Source: Oscillospiraceae bacterium (lineage in GTDB: Bacteria > Bacillota > Clostridia > Oscillospirales > Ruminococcaceae). From it: a stretch of DNA of 64,000 nucleotides. The notes beneath the pieces were generated by a model that was not told the DNA's origin, made no database searches, and saw only the letters and a list, made by a program, of their open reading frames with translations. The translations under genes were made by a program, and so were the position numbers. The stretch spans positions 1 through 64,000 of the forward strand of contig JAFYPL010000026.1 in NCBI GenBank assembly GCA_017547525.1, read 5' to 3'. Positions 8,049-16,936 of this stretch are shown piece after piece (position 1 is the stretch's first letter; the number at the start of each line of letters is the position of its first letter).

Positions 8049-9149
8049 TTATACTGGGATTTCGATAAGTTCTTTTGTGCATTTGTTCAGAACTTCTGTT
8101 TCACCTTTTTCGTTGATAATTACAACGTCTTCGATACGGATACCGATTTCACCACGGATGTAGATACCTGGTTCGCAGGAGAATGCCATACCCGGTGCCA
8201 GATTCATTTTGTAATCGCCGTGGATATATGGCGCTTCGTGGCCTGCATAACCGATACCATGGCCCAGACGGTGGTTGAATTCATAACCGTAGCCTGCGTC
8301 TTCGATAACTTTTCTTGCAGCCATATCGATATCAGGAATCCATGCACCATTTACTGCTGCAGCTTCGCCTGCCAGATTTGCTTTGAGAACAGTGTTGTAC
8401 AGCTGTTTTTCTCTTTCTGTAGCTTTGCCTACAAATACTGTACGTGTAATGTCGGAATACATGCCTTTATATGTACAGCCAAAGTCCATTTCAACTACAG
8501 CGTGTTCGCCGATAACGGCACTGTCACCGAAGTAGTGTGGATTTGCCGCATTTGCATCAACAGCTACAATACCACCATGGCAGTCTTCGCCGCCATATAC
8601 AGCACACAGGCGGGCGATTTCTGTTTTAACATCCTTTTCTGTCATGCCTGGTTTGATAAATTTAACAATATCTTCAAACACTTTGTCTACGATAGCTGAA
8701 GATTTACGCAGGTTTTCCAATTCTTCAGGTGTTTTGATGATTCTTGTAAGTTCCAGATAATCTTTGCCGTTTACAGCTTCAAAATCCATAGCTTTCAGCA
8801 GTTTAATCAGGTTGAAAGCTCTTACTGTGCCGTTTACAGCGATTTTTTTACCAATAAGGTCGTGGTCTTCGAATGCTTTTTTAGCTGTAGCTTCGAAACC
8901 GTCAGAGTCCATCCACTGGTAAACTTTGTTGCCTTCCATAAAGCCGATAGCTTCTGCTTCTGTCAGGCGGTTGCAGATGTAGAACAGTTCTTCTTTATCT
9001 GTTACAACCAGAGTCTGGAAACGTTCACACAGATATGGTTTATGGCCCAGCAGGAACATAAGGTCGCCGCTTGGTGCAACCATAAGGGCAGAAACACCGT
9101 CCCGTTTCAGCTGTACTGAAAGCTTTTTAACTAAATCGCGGTTAATCAT
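8049..9149 (-). CDS. M24 family Xaa-Pro peptidase
   Basis: A 366-residue cytoplasmic aminopeptidase P/prolidase-like enzyme that removes residues next to proline. An N-terminal creatinase-type domain covers about 1-125 and a pita-bread catalytic domain the rest. All metal ligands are present: D in VEMDFG, D in YSDITRT, H in HRLGHGIG, E in CEPGIY and E in RIEDVV. Single gene, ended by a hairpin. Compare the second M24-fold protein at 52299-53687, which lacks these residues. Confidence 0.92.
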   Translation of the reverse strand: MINRDLVKKLSVQLKRDGVSALMVAPSGDLMFLLGHKPYLCERFQTLVVTDKEELFYICNRLTEAEAIGFMEGNKVYQWMDSDGFEATAKKAFEDHDLIGKKIAVNGTVRAFNLIKLLKAMDFEAVNGKDYLELTRIIKTPEELENLRKSSAIVDKVFEDIVKFIKPGMTEKDVKTEIARLCAVYGGEDCHGGIVAVDANAANPHYFGDSAVIGEHAVVEMDFGCTYKGMYSDITRTVFVGKATEREKQLYNTVLKANLAGEAAAVNGAWIPDIDMAARKVIEDAGYGYEFNHRLGHGIGYAGHEAPYIHGDYKMNLAPGMAFSCEPGIYIRGEIGIRIEDVVIINEKGETEVLNKCTKELIEIPV

Positions 9150-9229
9150 ATTCGTTCTCCTATAATACTATGATAATTTATTAACTAAATAATAACACTA
9201 TAACTGTTTTTGTGCAACTGCTTTCGAAT

Positions 9230-9258
9230 GTATAACCACCACAAATCCGCCCATAATG
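9230..9258 (+). promoter_or_regulatory. forespore sigma (F/G)-type promoter of spoVA operon
   Basis: GTATA (9230-9234), 17-nt spacer, CATAATG (9252-9258) resembles sigma-F/sigma-G promoters (GnATA, CATnnTA) and sits 21 nt before the spoVAC start. Expression of spoVA late in the forespore is established in Bacillus; this match is by eye. Confidence 0.5.
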
Positions 9259-9279
9259 AACAGAAAAGGATAATGGGCA

Positions 9280-9729
9280 ATGAAAATAAACAAAAAAGAA
9301 TATTCTTACATGGTTGAACAGGCTTCCCCGCCATCTCATCTGGGCAAAAACTGCCTGTGGGCCTTTATAATAGGCGGTAGCATCTGCACTTTGGGAGAAT
9401 GGCTGTACAAGTTTTATAAAAATATAGGCTTTATTATGAGTGACGCCAGACTGATGGCCAGTATAAGTCTGGTGGGGCTGGCCGCAGTACTCACAGGTCT
9501 GGGATGGTACAGCCGTCTGGCCAAAAAAGCCGGCGCCGGTACACTGGTCCCCATTACCGGATTCGCCAATGCAGTGGTCAGCCCGGCCATGGAATTCCGG
9601 GCTGAAGGTCTGATAACCGGCACGGGTACAAAAATGTTTATTATAGCCGGACCTGTAATTGTATACGGTATACTGGCCAGCGTGGTATATGGGCTGATAT
9701 TGTTCTTTATAAGTCCTATGGGGAGGTAA
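9280..9729 (+). CDS. spoVAC: stage V sporulation protein AC
   Basis: A 149-residue membrane protein with about four helices, part of the SpoVA channel that moves dipicolinic acid into the spore and releases it at germination. The GAGTLVPITGFANAV segment, shared with SpoVAE, is plain. In Bacillus, SpoVAC is the mechanosensitive channel component. First gene of a three-gene operon with 3-nt gap to spoVAD. An AAAAGGA site precedes the ATG. Confidence 0.92.
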   Translation: MKINKKEYSYMVEQASPPSHLGKNCLWAFIIGGSICTLGEWLYKFYKNIGFIMSDARLMASISLVGLAAVLTGLGWYSRLAKKAGAGTLVPITGFANAVVSPAMEFRAEGLITGTGTKMFIIAGPVIVYGILASVVYGLILFFISPMGR

Positions 9730-9732
9730 AGC

Positions 9733-10731
9733 ATGGGCAGGATAATTACATTGAAAAAACCGGTGGCCATAACCACACACAGTTGTGTAGGTGGTAAAAA
9801 AGAAGGTCAGGGGCCTCTGGGCGAGTATTTCGATATTATAAGCGAAGACAACTATTTCGGGCAGGAATCATGGGAAAAAGCCGAAACCGAAATGCTGAAA
9901 CGTTCTTTTTACACCATACTGAAAAAGAGAGATATAAAACCACAGGATATAGATGTGGCGCTGGGTGGGGATTTATGTAACCAGATAACCAGCACCGCAT
10001 TCTGTTACAGGGATATACCCGTACCCTTTCTTGGTCTGTATGGCGCCTGTAGTGCCATGGCCGAAAGCATGGTTATAGGTGCATGTCTGATAAACAGCGG
10101 TGGCGTGGACAACGCACTGTGCAGTGCCAGCAGTCATTTTGCCACTGCGGAAAGGCAATTCCGCACACCATTGGACTATGGTGGCAAGCGCACACCCACC
10201 GCCCAATGGACAGTGACAGGTGCTGCCCATGCTTTACTGGAAAGAGAAGGAAAGGGCCCGTTTATAACCCGAGTTATGTTTGGCAGAATAGCTGACCTGG
10301 GCATAAAAGATGCCAACAACATGGGAGCTGCCATGGCGCCTGCTGCCGCCACAACACTGAAAGAGTTTTTCACATTGTCGGGCGAAAAAGTTGAAAACTA
10401 TGACGCAATTTACACCGGTGACCTGGGGCAAGTGGGCACTGACCTGCTGAAACAGCTTTTAATGCATGAAAATATCGAGCTAACAAATCACAAAGATTGT
10501 GGACTGATAATATTTGACAGAGAGAGTCAGCAGGTACAGGCAGGAGCATCTGGTTGTGGCTGTAGTGGCTGTGTGCTGAGCAGTCATATACTGCCACAGC
10601 TGGAAGCCGGAAATCTGCACCGTATACTGTTTATGGCCACAGGCGCATTGCTGAGCCCCACTACAACCATGCAGCAGGAATCCATACCGGGCATAGCACA
10701 CCTTGTGGAAATAGTAGCAGAAAAGGAGTAA
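9733..10731 (+). CDS. spoVAD: stage V sporulation protein AD
   Basis: A 332-residue protein with a thiolase-like fold that binds dipicolinic acid on the spore inner membrane. Recognisable segments include the opening PVAITTHSCVGGKKEGQGPL, GLYGACSAMAES around the former thiolase Cys and GCGCSGC near the C terminus. Length is normal. It overlaps no neighbour but is within 3 nt of spoVAC and spoVAE, so all three are made together. The minimal AC-AD-AE set is typical of Clostridia, where other spoVA genes are absent from the locus. Confidence 0.95.
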   Translation: MGRIITLKKPVAITTHSCVGGKKEGQGPLGEYFDIISEDNYFGQESWEKAETEMLKRSFYTILKKRDIKPQDIDVALGGDLCNQITSTAFCYRDIPVPFLGLYGACSAMAESMVIGACLINSGGVDNALCSASSHFATAERQFRTPLDYGGKRTPTAQWTVTGAAHALLEREGKGPFITRVMFGRIADLGIKDANNMGAAMAPAAATTLKEFFTLSGEKVENYDAIYTGDLGQVGTDLLKQLLMHENIELTNHKDCGLIIFDRESQQVQAGASGCGCSGCVLSSHILPQLEAGNLHRILFMATGALLSPTTTMQQESIPGIAHLVEIVAEKE

Positions 10732-10733
10732 AA

Positions 10734-11090
10734 ATGGACTATATTGCAGCATTTATAACCGGTGGTCTGATATGCGTACTGGGTCAGATACTCATAGATC
10801 TGACCAAAATGACCCCTGCCAGAATACTGACCAGTTTTGTGGTGGCGGGCGTGGTATTGTCTGCACTGGGACTGTGGCAACCGATAGTGGATTTTGCCGG
10901 CGCGGGGGCGCTGGTGCCTATTATAGGATTCGGCCATACTCTGGCCAAAGGTATACAGGAGGCAGTGGCAAAGGAAGGTTTCATCGGTATTTTCACCGGT
11001 GGTTTCACCGCCTGTGCCGGTGGTGTATGTGCCAGTCTGGTGTTCGGATTTATTGCGGCACTGCTGAAAAAGCCCAACAGCCGGGAATAA
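10734..11090 (+). CDS. spoVAE: stage V sporulation protein AE (AEb type)
   Basis: A 118-residue membrane protein with three to four helices, homologous to SpoVAC and partner in the dipicolinic acid channel. GGLICVLGQILIDLTKM and GALVPIIGFGHTLAKG are family motifs. It starts 2 nt after the spoVAD stop codon and ends before a strong terminator. Confidence 0.93.
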   Translation: MDYIAAFITGGLICVLGQILIDLTKMTPARILTSFVVAGVVLSALGLWQPIVDFAGAGALVPIIGFGHTLAKGIQEAVAKEGFIGIFTGGFTACAGGVCASLVFGFIAALLKKPNSRE

Positions 11091-11106
11091 CTATAAAGAT
11101 AAAATA

Positions 11107-11134
11107 AAAGGCGTGGGAAATCCACGCCTTTTTC
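11107..11134. terminator. bidirectional terminator after spoVA
   Basis: AAAGGCGTGG/CCACGCCTTT stem with flanking A and T runs between convergent genes. Confidence 0.8.
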
Positions 11135-11142
11135 TTATGTGA

Positions 11143-11871
11143 TTATTTATAAATCATTCTTATGGTTGCGGCGGTGTTGCCGTCGTCTTTTATAACGCCT
11201 ATATCACAGCCTGTTTCATTTTCCCTGATTTTAAAAGTCAGATGTTCTTTTTCATAACACTGGTGACGGTATGCCACTTCTATTTCCTTCACCGGCATTG
11301 ATGCAAGTGTTTCACTGGAAAAAGCCCCCATAACCGCACGTACATACTGCACGTTGTTCATGTGGTTGCTGGTATCAAGATCACCGGAAGATACCACATA
11401 TTCTCCAAATGTTTGCGCATTAGAAAAGTCATCGCTTACTTTAAAAAACGGAGTGTCGCACACTATATCCTGGCAGTGTATCAGATCCTGTGGGTAAGCA
11501 TCGCTGATGCGGTGCAGTCTGCCTGTGGCAGGTTCTATCATAGCCCATTCGTTTTTTGCCTCTGCCATAAGAATGCCGTTGTGGACCATTGTGTAATAGC
11601 GGTTACATCTTGCACGTAGTGGTTCACCCGGCCATGTAGAAACCAACACTGTAGAAAACATTTTTGGTTTTTGATGAATACAGATTTTTGTTTTTGTGGC
11701 CAGCCATATAAGACCTTTTTTAGCCAGATCGTCCATGCCCATACCAAGATCTGACCCGTGTTCTGATGCAAGGTCCATAAACACTGTAAAAAATCCCGGC
11801 AAGGATAATTGTGCCCTGTTATCAGACTGAGAAACAGGGATTCTGTATTCTTTTTCCATTTTATTGTTCAT
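11143..11871 (-). CDS. acyl-ACP thioesterase
   Basis: A 242-residue double hot-dog enzyme of the FatA/FatB-like bacterial family that releases free fatty acids from acyl carrier protein. Seen are the first hot-dog with LIWLATKTKI and, in the second, LDTSNHMNNVQYVRAVMG, which holds the catalytic Asn/His pair. The gene is directly downstream of the AlaX-type gene. I place the start at the third ATG-type option (MNNKME) because AAGGA lies 8 nt upstream; an ATG 9 nt earlier has none. Confidence 0.88.
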   Translation of the reverse strand: MNNKMEKEYRIPVSQSDNRAQLSLPGFFTVFMDLASEHGSDLGMGMDDLAKKGLIWLATKTKICIHQKPKMFSTVLVSTWPGEPLRARCNRYYTMVHNGILMAEAKNEWAMIEPATGRLHRISDAYPQDLIHCQDIVCDTPFFKVSDDFSNAQTFGEYVVSSGDLDTSNHMNNVQYVRAVMGAFSSETLASMPVKEIEVAYRHQCYEKEHLTFKIRENETGCDIGVIKDDGNTAATIRMIYK

Positions 11872-11882
11872 AAAAATCATCC

Positions 11883-13046
11883 TTACTGAAAACTTTTCAC
11901 CAGTGCTGACAACATATCAGCATCTGTTTCTTTTTCTACAAAGCCCTGATATGTGCCTGGTTTGCCACCGCCTTTGCCACCCAATGTGGCAGAAATATGG
12001 CGCCCCAGTTTATTGGTATCTTTTTCTGTGGAAATTATACACAGTTTGCCATTTGTATCCTGCTGTGGGGAATAAACCAGTGCTGTATTTGCTTTTCCTG
12101 CCAGCATCTGTGTAAGCTGTAATATTTCGTTTGACCGCAGATTTTCGCTGACCATAATACAAAGACCGTCAGTTACCTCTGCTTTTTCAGCCCACACAGC
12201 CATCAGCTGGCGTCTGGCACCGGCCAGCCGGTATTTCAGCTGGTCTATTTCTGCCATTCTTGCCGCCACCGCATCTGTGATTTTTTCCACAGGAGCGGAC
12301 AGTTGATGTGAGATAGCATAACAGTCATCATTGCGCTGTTTCAGATATTCCACAGCGCGACGGCCGCACAGTATATTTATTCGTGTGCCGCCTTTGTAGG
12401 CCATTGAAGAAATCGCCACCACGGGACCCGCCTGTGCTGTAGTGGATGTATGTGTACCACAGCAGGCGCAGGTATCCGCATTGCCGGCTGACACTATTCT
12501 GATAGGTCCGGATAGTTCCTTTTTACTGCGGTATTCCAGTTCTTTAACATTTTCAGGGTAACCGGCAATAACAGGTCGGTTTGCCCATATTTCTGCGTTA
12601 CACCGGTCCATAACAGCCTTTATATCTTCCTTTGTCATAGGGCCGTCAAAATCCACCACATTGTCCTTTTCGCTGAGATGGAAACCCACATTATTATAAC
12701 CGAACATGCTGTTAACCACACCGGAGAATATATGCTCACCGGTATGTTGCTGCATCATATCAAAACGTCTGTCCCAATCTATGGTGCCATGAACCTGTGT
12801 ACCCTCTGGTATGGCTGTATCGGAATAATGCACTACCTGACCGCTTTTTTCACGTACGTCATTTATAAGAGCTGTGTTTTCACCCCAGCACATTACGCCG
12901 CGGTCACAAGGCTGACCGCCGCCTTCCGGATAGAAAGCAGTCTGGTCCAGTACTATTGCCCAGCCTTTTTTATCTTCAGTACATGACAGAACAGTACCAT
13001 CAAAGTCTGTCATATACCGGTCTGTGTAAAATAATTTTTCACTCAT
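11883..13046 (-). CDS. AlaX-type alanyl-tRNA editing protein with DHHA1 domain
   Basis: A 387-residue trans-editing protein that clears Ser or Gly mischarged on tRNA-Ala. The N-terminal AlaRS-like second additional domain has DQTAFYPEGGGQPCDRG and the zinc-binding HTGEHIFSG (two His), with CACCGTH supplying further ligands near residue 190. A C-terminal DHHA1 domain with GGKGGGKPG ends the protein, so it is the long AlaX form. It starts an operon with the thioesterase gene, whose start lies 12 nt after the stop. Confidence 0.9.
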   Translation of the reverse strand: MSEKLFYTDRYMTDFDGTVLSCTEDKKGWAIVLDQTAFYPEGGGQPCDRGVMCWGENTALINDVREKSGQVVHYSDTAIPEGTQVHGTIDWDRRFDMMQQHTGEHIFSGVVNSMFGYNNVGFHLSEKDNVVDFDGPMTKEDIKAVMDRCNAEIWANRPVIAGYPENVKELEYRSKKELSGPIRIVSAGNADTCACCGTHTSTTAQAGPVVAISSMAYKGGTRINILCGRRAVEYLKQRNDDCYAISHQLSAPVEKITDAVAARMAEIDQLKYRLAGARRQLMAVWAEKAEVTDGLCIMVSENLRSNEILQLTQMLAGKANTALVYSPQQDTNGKLCIISTEKDTNKLGRHISATLGGKGGGKPGTYQGFVEKETDADMLSALVKSFQ

Positions 13047-13057
13047 AGCAAGAAATC

Positions 13058-13795
13058 CTATTCTATTTCGCAGTTTACACCGTCTTCACCGTCAAAAATT
13101 CTGGCGTGATTTACCAGTGTAACCACTGTCTGTTTTTCATTTTCGTCCAATTCCAGTACAAATTCGTCTTCTTCGTTATCCGGATTGTAAATCTTTGCCA
13201 TAACTTTACATTTTGTAAATGTTTCATTGAAGAGTGCGTGGGCGTAGAAATTGTATGTGGTGTTTTCTTCGTATTCGCAGTCATACATTTCATACTGCCA
13301 GCCGTATTCCATAGGCATATCCATTGTATACAGGTTCAGGTATGGGCGGCTCATAACCACGTCGCTTTCGCCTGCGGCAACAGAGAATGCAGCCATACAC
13401 AGCACAGCGTCTTCTTCTGTATGGAAAGCCAGCATGTCAGTATCTGTAAACCGTGCCAGTGCTTCTTCATCATATGCATAGGTAACGTTGAACTGCAGTG
13501 TGGTTTTGTCTTTTGCACGTGTTTTACCAGGTTTTACCTCTACCCGGGCAACCTCTGCCTTTTCCACAGTAATCAGTTCACTGTCCATAAAAGGTGCTAC
13601 ACCTATACTTTCTGCATAGGACAGCATGTCTATTTCTTTTCCGTCTGCAAAACATACACAGATTTCATAAGTATCTTCCGCATCGTTTATTCTTTTCAGC
13701 ATCAGACTGTCGCCTTTTTTCAGCTTCTGCACTTTTTTCACATCAAGGTCGTTGCCTTCCAGTTCAATAGCATAAGTGGTAGTCATATTTGTCAT
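13058..13795 (-). CDS. HIRAN-like domain protein of unknown function
   Basis: A 245-residue acidic cytoplasmic protein. The first 85 residues, with KKGDSLMLKRINDAEDTYEICV and IGVAPFMD, look like the HIRAN fold, a DNA-end binding module in Rad5/HLTF and in some bacterial proteins; this is a weak match by pattern only. The rest, about 90-245, is beta-rich with no motif I know. The start is the ATG with AAAGGTGA 7 nt upstream. It lies just upstream of the AlaX-type gene in the same direction, with 11 nt between. Confidence 0.5.
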   Translation of the reverse strand: MTNMTTTYAIELEGNDLDVKKVQKLKKGDSLMLKRINDAEDTYEICVCFADGKEIDMLSYAESIGVAPFMDSELITVEKAEVARVEVKPGKTRAKDKTTLQFNVTYAYDEEALARFTDTDMLAFHTEEDAVLCMAAFSVAAGESDVVMSRPYLNLYTMDMPMEYGWQYEMYDCEYEENTTYNFYAHALFNETFTKCKVMAKIYNPDNEEDEFVLELDENEKQTVVTLVNHARIFDGEDGVNCEIE

Positions 13796-13876
13796 AGAAA
13801 TCACCTTTATCATAATTATATTTATAGAATTATGATACCATTATACCCTTTTATTTGCAACGGATTTATATTGTGA

Positions 13877-13905
13877 TTGAAAAACGGAATGTATTTATAT
13901 ATAAT
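13877..13905 (+). promoter_or_regulatory. sigma-A promoter of acetyltransferase gene
   Basis: TTGAAA (13877-13882), 17 nt, TATAAT (13900-13905); the start codon follows 41 nt later. Confidence 0.7.
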
Positions 13906-13946
13906 GGAGATAATTAAATATACACCTGTATACGGAGGATAAACAC

Positions 13947-14774
13947 ATGGAATTTACTGTAAAACTGGCTACTTATGACGATATGGCTGAAGCTGTACGT
14001 GTAGAAACCGAAACTTTGCCAAACGCTACATATCTGGGTGATGCATGGCATTATTTCAACAGTCTGGGCGGCGGTCTGGTATGTGTATATCACGAAGAAA
14101 AAATGATAGGCATAGGCAGATTTTCCGTATTGCCTGACGGCAGCGGCTGGCTGGAAACACTGCGCGTAACACCTGAATACCAGAACAAAGGCGCAGGCAA
14201 GGCAATATACAAAAAATGGCTGGAACTGGCTGCTGAACTGAAATGCCCATCCATGGCAATGTTTACCGGCGAAACAAATGCGGCCAGCAGTGGTCTGGCT
14301 GAAAGATTCGGCCTGAAAACTATCGGCTGGCACAGAGGCATGCACCTGACAGACCTGACAGGCGGCGCCCCACATGGTTTTGTACATACCACATGGCAGC
14401 GTGCTGTGGAACTGGTAATGCCTAAAAAAGAAGAATATCATGACTATATGTGCTTTAACCGCACATTCCACCATATCAACGAAGCTAACGTAAAAGCTTT
14501 CTCCTGTGAAGGCAAAGTATTTGAAGATGTGGAAAGCGGTAGCTTTATCGTTTGCGGCGCACGTTTCCAGCATCAGGTAGCACTGCATATAGCAATGATG
14601 GACGGCGATTTTGATAAATGTATCGACTTTGCAATTAACTATGCCAAAGCACAGGGCCTGAAAAAAGTTTCCTGCACATTTGCAGTTGATAACGAAAAAC
14701 TGGAAAACGCACTGGCAGCCCGTGGCTTTACAGCTGACAAAAATCTGATTATTACAAAAGAAATCAAATTCTGA
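13947..14774 (+). CDS. GNAT family N-acetyltransferase, two-domain
   Basis: A 275-residue cytoplasmic protein. The N-terminal GNAT domain has the acetyl-CoA loop VTPEYQNKGAGKAIYKKW near residue 80. The C-terminal half, ending with ALAARGFTADKNLI, looks like a second, shorter GNAT fold without the acetyl-CoA loop. Substrate unknown. Start ATG has GGAGG 10 nt upstream and follows a consensus promoter; a hairpin ends the gene. Confidence 0.82.
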   Translation: MEFTVKLATYDDMAEAVRVETETLPNATYLGDAWHYFNSLGGGLVCVYHEEKMIGIGRFSVLPDGSGWLETLRVTPEYQNKGAGKAIYKKWLELAAELKCPSMAMFTGETNAASSGLAERFGLKTIGWHRGMHLTDLTGGAPHGFVHTTWQRAVELVMPKKEEYHDYMCFNRTFHHINEANVKAFSCEGKVFEDVESGSFIVCGARFQHQVALHIAMMDGDFDKCIDFAINYAKAQGLKKVSCTFAVDNEKLENALAARGFTADKNLIITKEIKF

Positions 14775-14787
14775 TAAAAAACATTAT

Positions 14788-14818
14788 GTCCCGGCAGGTA
14801 ACCTGTCGGGACTGTTGT
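14788..14818 (+). terminator. terminator of acetyltransferase gene
   Basis: GTCCCG-CAGG/CCTG-CGGGAC stem shortly after the stop, with a weak T tract. Confidence 0.6.
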
Positions 14819-14914
14819 TAATATTATCGTATAGTGGTAAAATAGTATTAGATAAATTTGAATTTTGTTAATAGATTGATGTTTATTAAATAAAATGGAA
14901 AAGGAGTAAATTAT

Positions 14915-15076
14915 ATGAGTAAAGCTATTATAGTATCTTTTCTCGCACTTGTTTTTGGATATATCGGAACTGGATATGGAGATAGCTACTTGAATTGTCC
15001 TGAACTCGGCCCAATTATTGCTATTGTTATAATAGGATTTGCAATCATTACTTCTATAGAAAACTTAAATAGGTAA
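14915..15076 (+). CDS. 53-residue two-helix membrane protein
   Basis: A small open frame with a good AAGGAG site 9 nt before ATG. It encodes two hydrophobic stretches (about 4-20 and 33-48) joined by a short polar segment with YGDSYLNCPELG. I do not recognise it. It is AT-rich and uses Ile ATA/ATT codons unlike the CTG-rich neighbours, like the lipoprotein gene 79 nt downstream, and the two may be a recently gained unit. Confidence 0.6.
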   Translation: MSKAIIVSFLALVFGYIGTGYGDSYLNCPELGPIIAIVIIGFAIITSIENLNR

Positions 15077-15155
15077 ATTATCAATATGATACATTTGTTA
15101 CATCTTAATAAATGTTATAATTAAAATCAAAATTTTATAAATAGAAGGTGAATGT

Positions 15156-15710
15156 ATGAGAAGGGTTGTATACTTCATTATATCAATTATATACATAACA
15201 TCACTGTGTGCCTGTTCTCAATCAACAAACAATAAAGTTGAGAATAGCTGGAATTTCAGTGTTATATGTAGCGAAAAACAATCTGATGATATTGTACTAT
15301 CGTACATCAATGAAAATATTGTTTCTACAACAGGTTCATTAACCTTTGAAAACAAGAATGACTTTGATATAATTGTACATCTTATCGCTGATGGTAACGA
15401 AAGAGTGCAAAAGATTACATCAAATGGAGTTTCAACACTATTTCAAATATCCACAAATGTTGAGTATACAATTGGATGTTATGCAGATGTGCCCGAAGGA
15501 ACGGCAATCGAATTATTCGTTTATGATGGAGAAGGAAATACATTATCCAATTATGATGTAGAACTTTCAAAAGAGAAAGAGAGAACTAATCGTAAAAAAA
15601 TTATACTCGCAACTATACTTGCTTTATCTGGACGGAAGCACATTTTATTAGATAATGTAAGCAGAAATTCTGCTGAACTTTTGGAACAAAAAAAGAACAA
15701 TGAACAGTAA
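15156..15710 (+). CDS. putative lipoprotein of unknown function
   Basis: A 184-residue protein with a lipoprotein signal: hydrophobic segment then SLCACSQS, with Cys20 as the lipidated residue. The exported part, about 40-130, is beta-rich with SFT-type repeats of no known family; a short basic-hydrophobic segment (KKIILATILAL) lies near the C terminus. AGAAGGTGA precedes the ATG. Base composition is much more AT-rich than its neighbours. Function unknown. Confidence 0.7.
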   Translation: MRRVVYFIISIIYITSLCACSQSTNNKVENSWNFSVICSEKQSDDIVLSYINENIVSTTGSLTFENKNDFDIIVHLIADGNERVQKITSNGVSTLFQISTNVEYTIGCYADVPEGTAIELFVYDGEGNTLSNYDVELSKEKERTNRKKIILATILALSGRKHILLDNVSRNSAELLEQKKNNEQ

Positions 15711-15746
15711 ACAAAATAATTAGACAAATCCCAATTTTTTAAACAA

Positions 15747-15785
15747 AATCCCTCTATGAGATTTCTCATAGAGGGATTATTTTTT
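15747..15785. terminator. bidirectional terminator
   Basis: 14-bp stem AATCCCTCTATGAG/CTCATAGAGGGATT between convergent genes, T run on the plus side. Confidence 0.8.
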
Positions 15786-15792
15786 ACTAAAA

Positions 15793-16764
15793 TTATCTTG
15801 CTTTCAGCAGTTTTGTCAGCAGTTCAACAAATTTTTCTCTGTTTGCGCTGAATGCAAAGTCACAGTTAGGTTCTCTGTCAAAGTAGCGTTTATCAACGTC
15901 AACGATGGACATACCGTCAGAGTTACCGCCGCCAAAGTCTACGTCAACGTACATAGGTCTTACGTCTTCGCATACTTCTTTATCCAGCAGGTAAAGAACA
16001 GCCAGTGCATCGTGTACAGGAGCCATATCATCGCCCATTGGCTGGAATGTTGAGTAACCTCTGATACGCTGTTTAATCATTTCAGCCGCTGCCAGACATG
16101 CTTTTGTGCCGCCAGCTTCGATTTCTTCAGCTTCACTGCCTTTTACGCATGCTTTATGTGTAGCATCCAGTGGAACTATTGTGATTTTTGCGCCGCAGTC
16201 CATAACAATTTTTGCTGCTTCTGGGTCGCACCACCAGTTAAATTCAGCCGCTGCTGTTTTGTTACCATGAGCATAAGCCGCACCCATAATAACGATTTCT
16301 TCGATATTTTCAACTATTTCTGGTTTTGCTCTGAAAGCCAGTGCCAGGTTTGTGAGAGGACCTACAGGAACAAGTGTAAGTTTTTCTTTTGTTTCTGTAA
16401 GAACTTTGATGTACCATGAAACTGCATCGATGTCTTCAGCTTTTTTGTTTACGCTGTGTGGCAGTTCCAGATAGTCGCCATGGATTTCCATTTCTCTGAA
16501 TTCTTTACCGCCATATGGTACTTCAGGTCTGCGCCATGCAGGCAGTGTGGAAACCAATGGCAGATGTGCGCCTTTGTATACAGGCACTTCTTCCCTGCCC
16601 AGATATTCCAGCAGACGAAGTGTGTTTTCTGTGGTGTAGGAAATACCACGGTTACCGTTTACAGTACAAATGCCGATTACGTCCAGTTCTTCAGCCCGCA
16701 GTGCACACATTATAGCAATAGCGTCATCAGTACCGGTATCAACGTCAAGAATAATTTTACGCAT
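15793..16764 (-). CDS. inosine-uridine preferring nucleoside hydrolase
   Basis: A 323-residue nucleoside hydrolase that cleaves ribonucleosides to base and ribose for salvage. The calcium-binding DVDTGTDDA motif is at the N terminus; VPVGPLTNLALA, EFNWWCDPEAA and the late VHDALAV segment with the fourth Asp are all present. Normal length. The start at MRKIILD is chosen because AAGGAG lies 8 nt before it; the upstream ATG has none. Monocistronic. Confidence 0.93.
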   Translation of the reverse strand: MRKIILDVDTGTDDAIAIMCALRAEELDVIGICTVNGNRGISYTTENTLRLLEYLGREEVPVYKGAHLPLVSTLPAWRRPEVPYGGKEFREMEIHGDYLELPHSVNKKAEDIDAVSWYIKVLTETKEKLTLVPVGPLTNLALAFRAKPEIVENIEEIVIMGAAYAHGNKTAAAEFNWWCDPEAAKIVMDCGAKITIVPLDATHKACVKGSEAEEIEAGGTKACLAAAEMIKQRIRGYSTFQPMGDDMAPVHDALAVLYLLDKEVCEDVRPMYVDVDFGGGNSDGMSIVDVDKRYFDREPNCDFAFSANREKFVELLTKLLKAR

Positions 16765-16903
16765 ATTAAATCTCCTTTTTATCATTACAGATTTTTCCTT
16801 ATACTAATTTTAAAGCAAAACTACAATACAGTCAATTGATATATTCCACGAATATTCGCATCAGTTTATGTATATATAAATCTGTCCGGGCAGCCATATA
16901 AAA

Positions 16904-16932
16904 ACCCCCGGAGAATTTATCCCCGGAGGTGG
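16904..16932 (-). terminator. terminator of aldose epimerase gene
   Basis: On the minus strand CCTCCGGGG pairs with CTCCGGGGG (two G-U pairs) and is followed by TTTTT. Confidence 0.7.
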
Positions 16933-16936
16933 ACTA

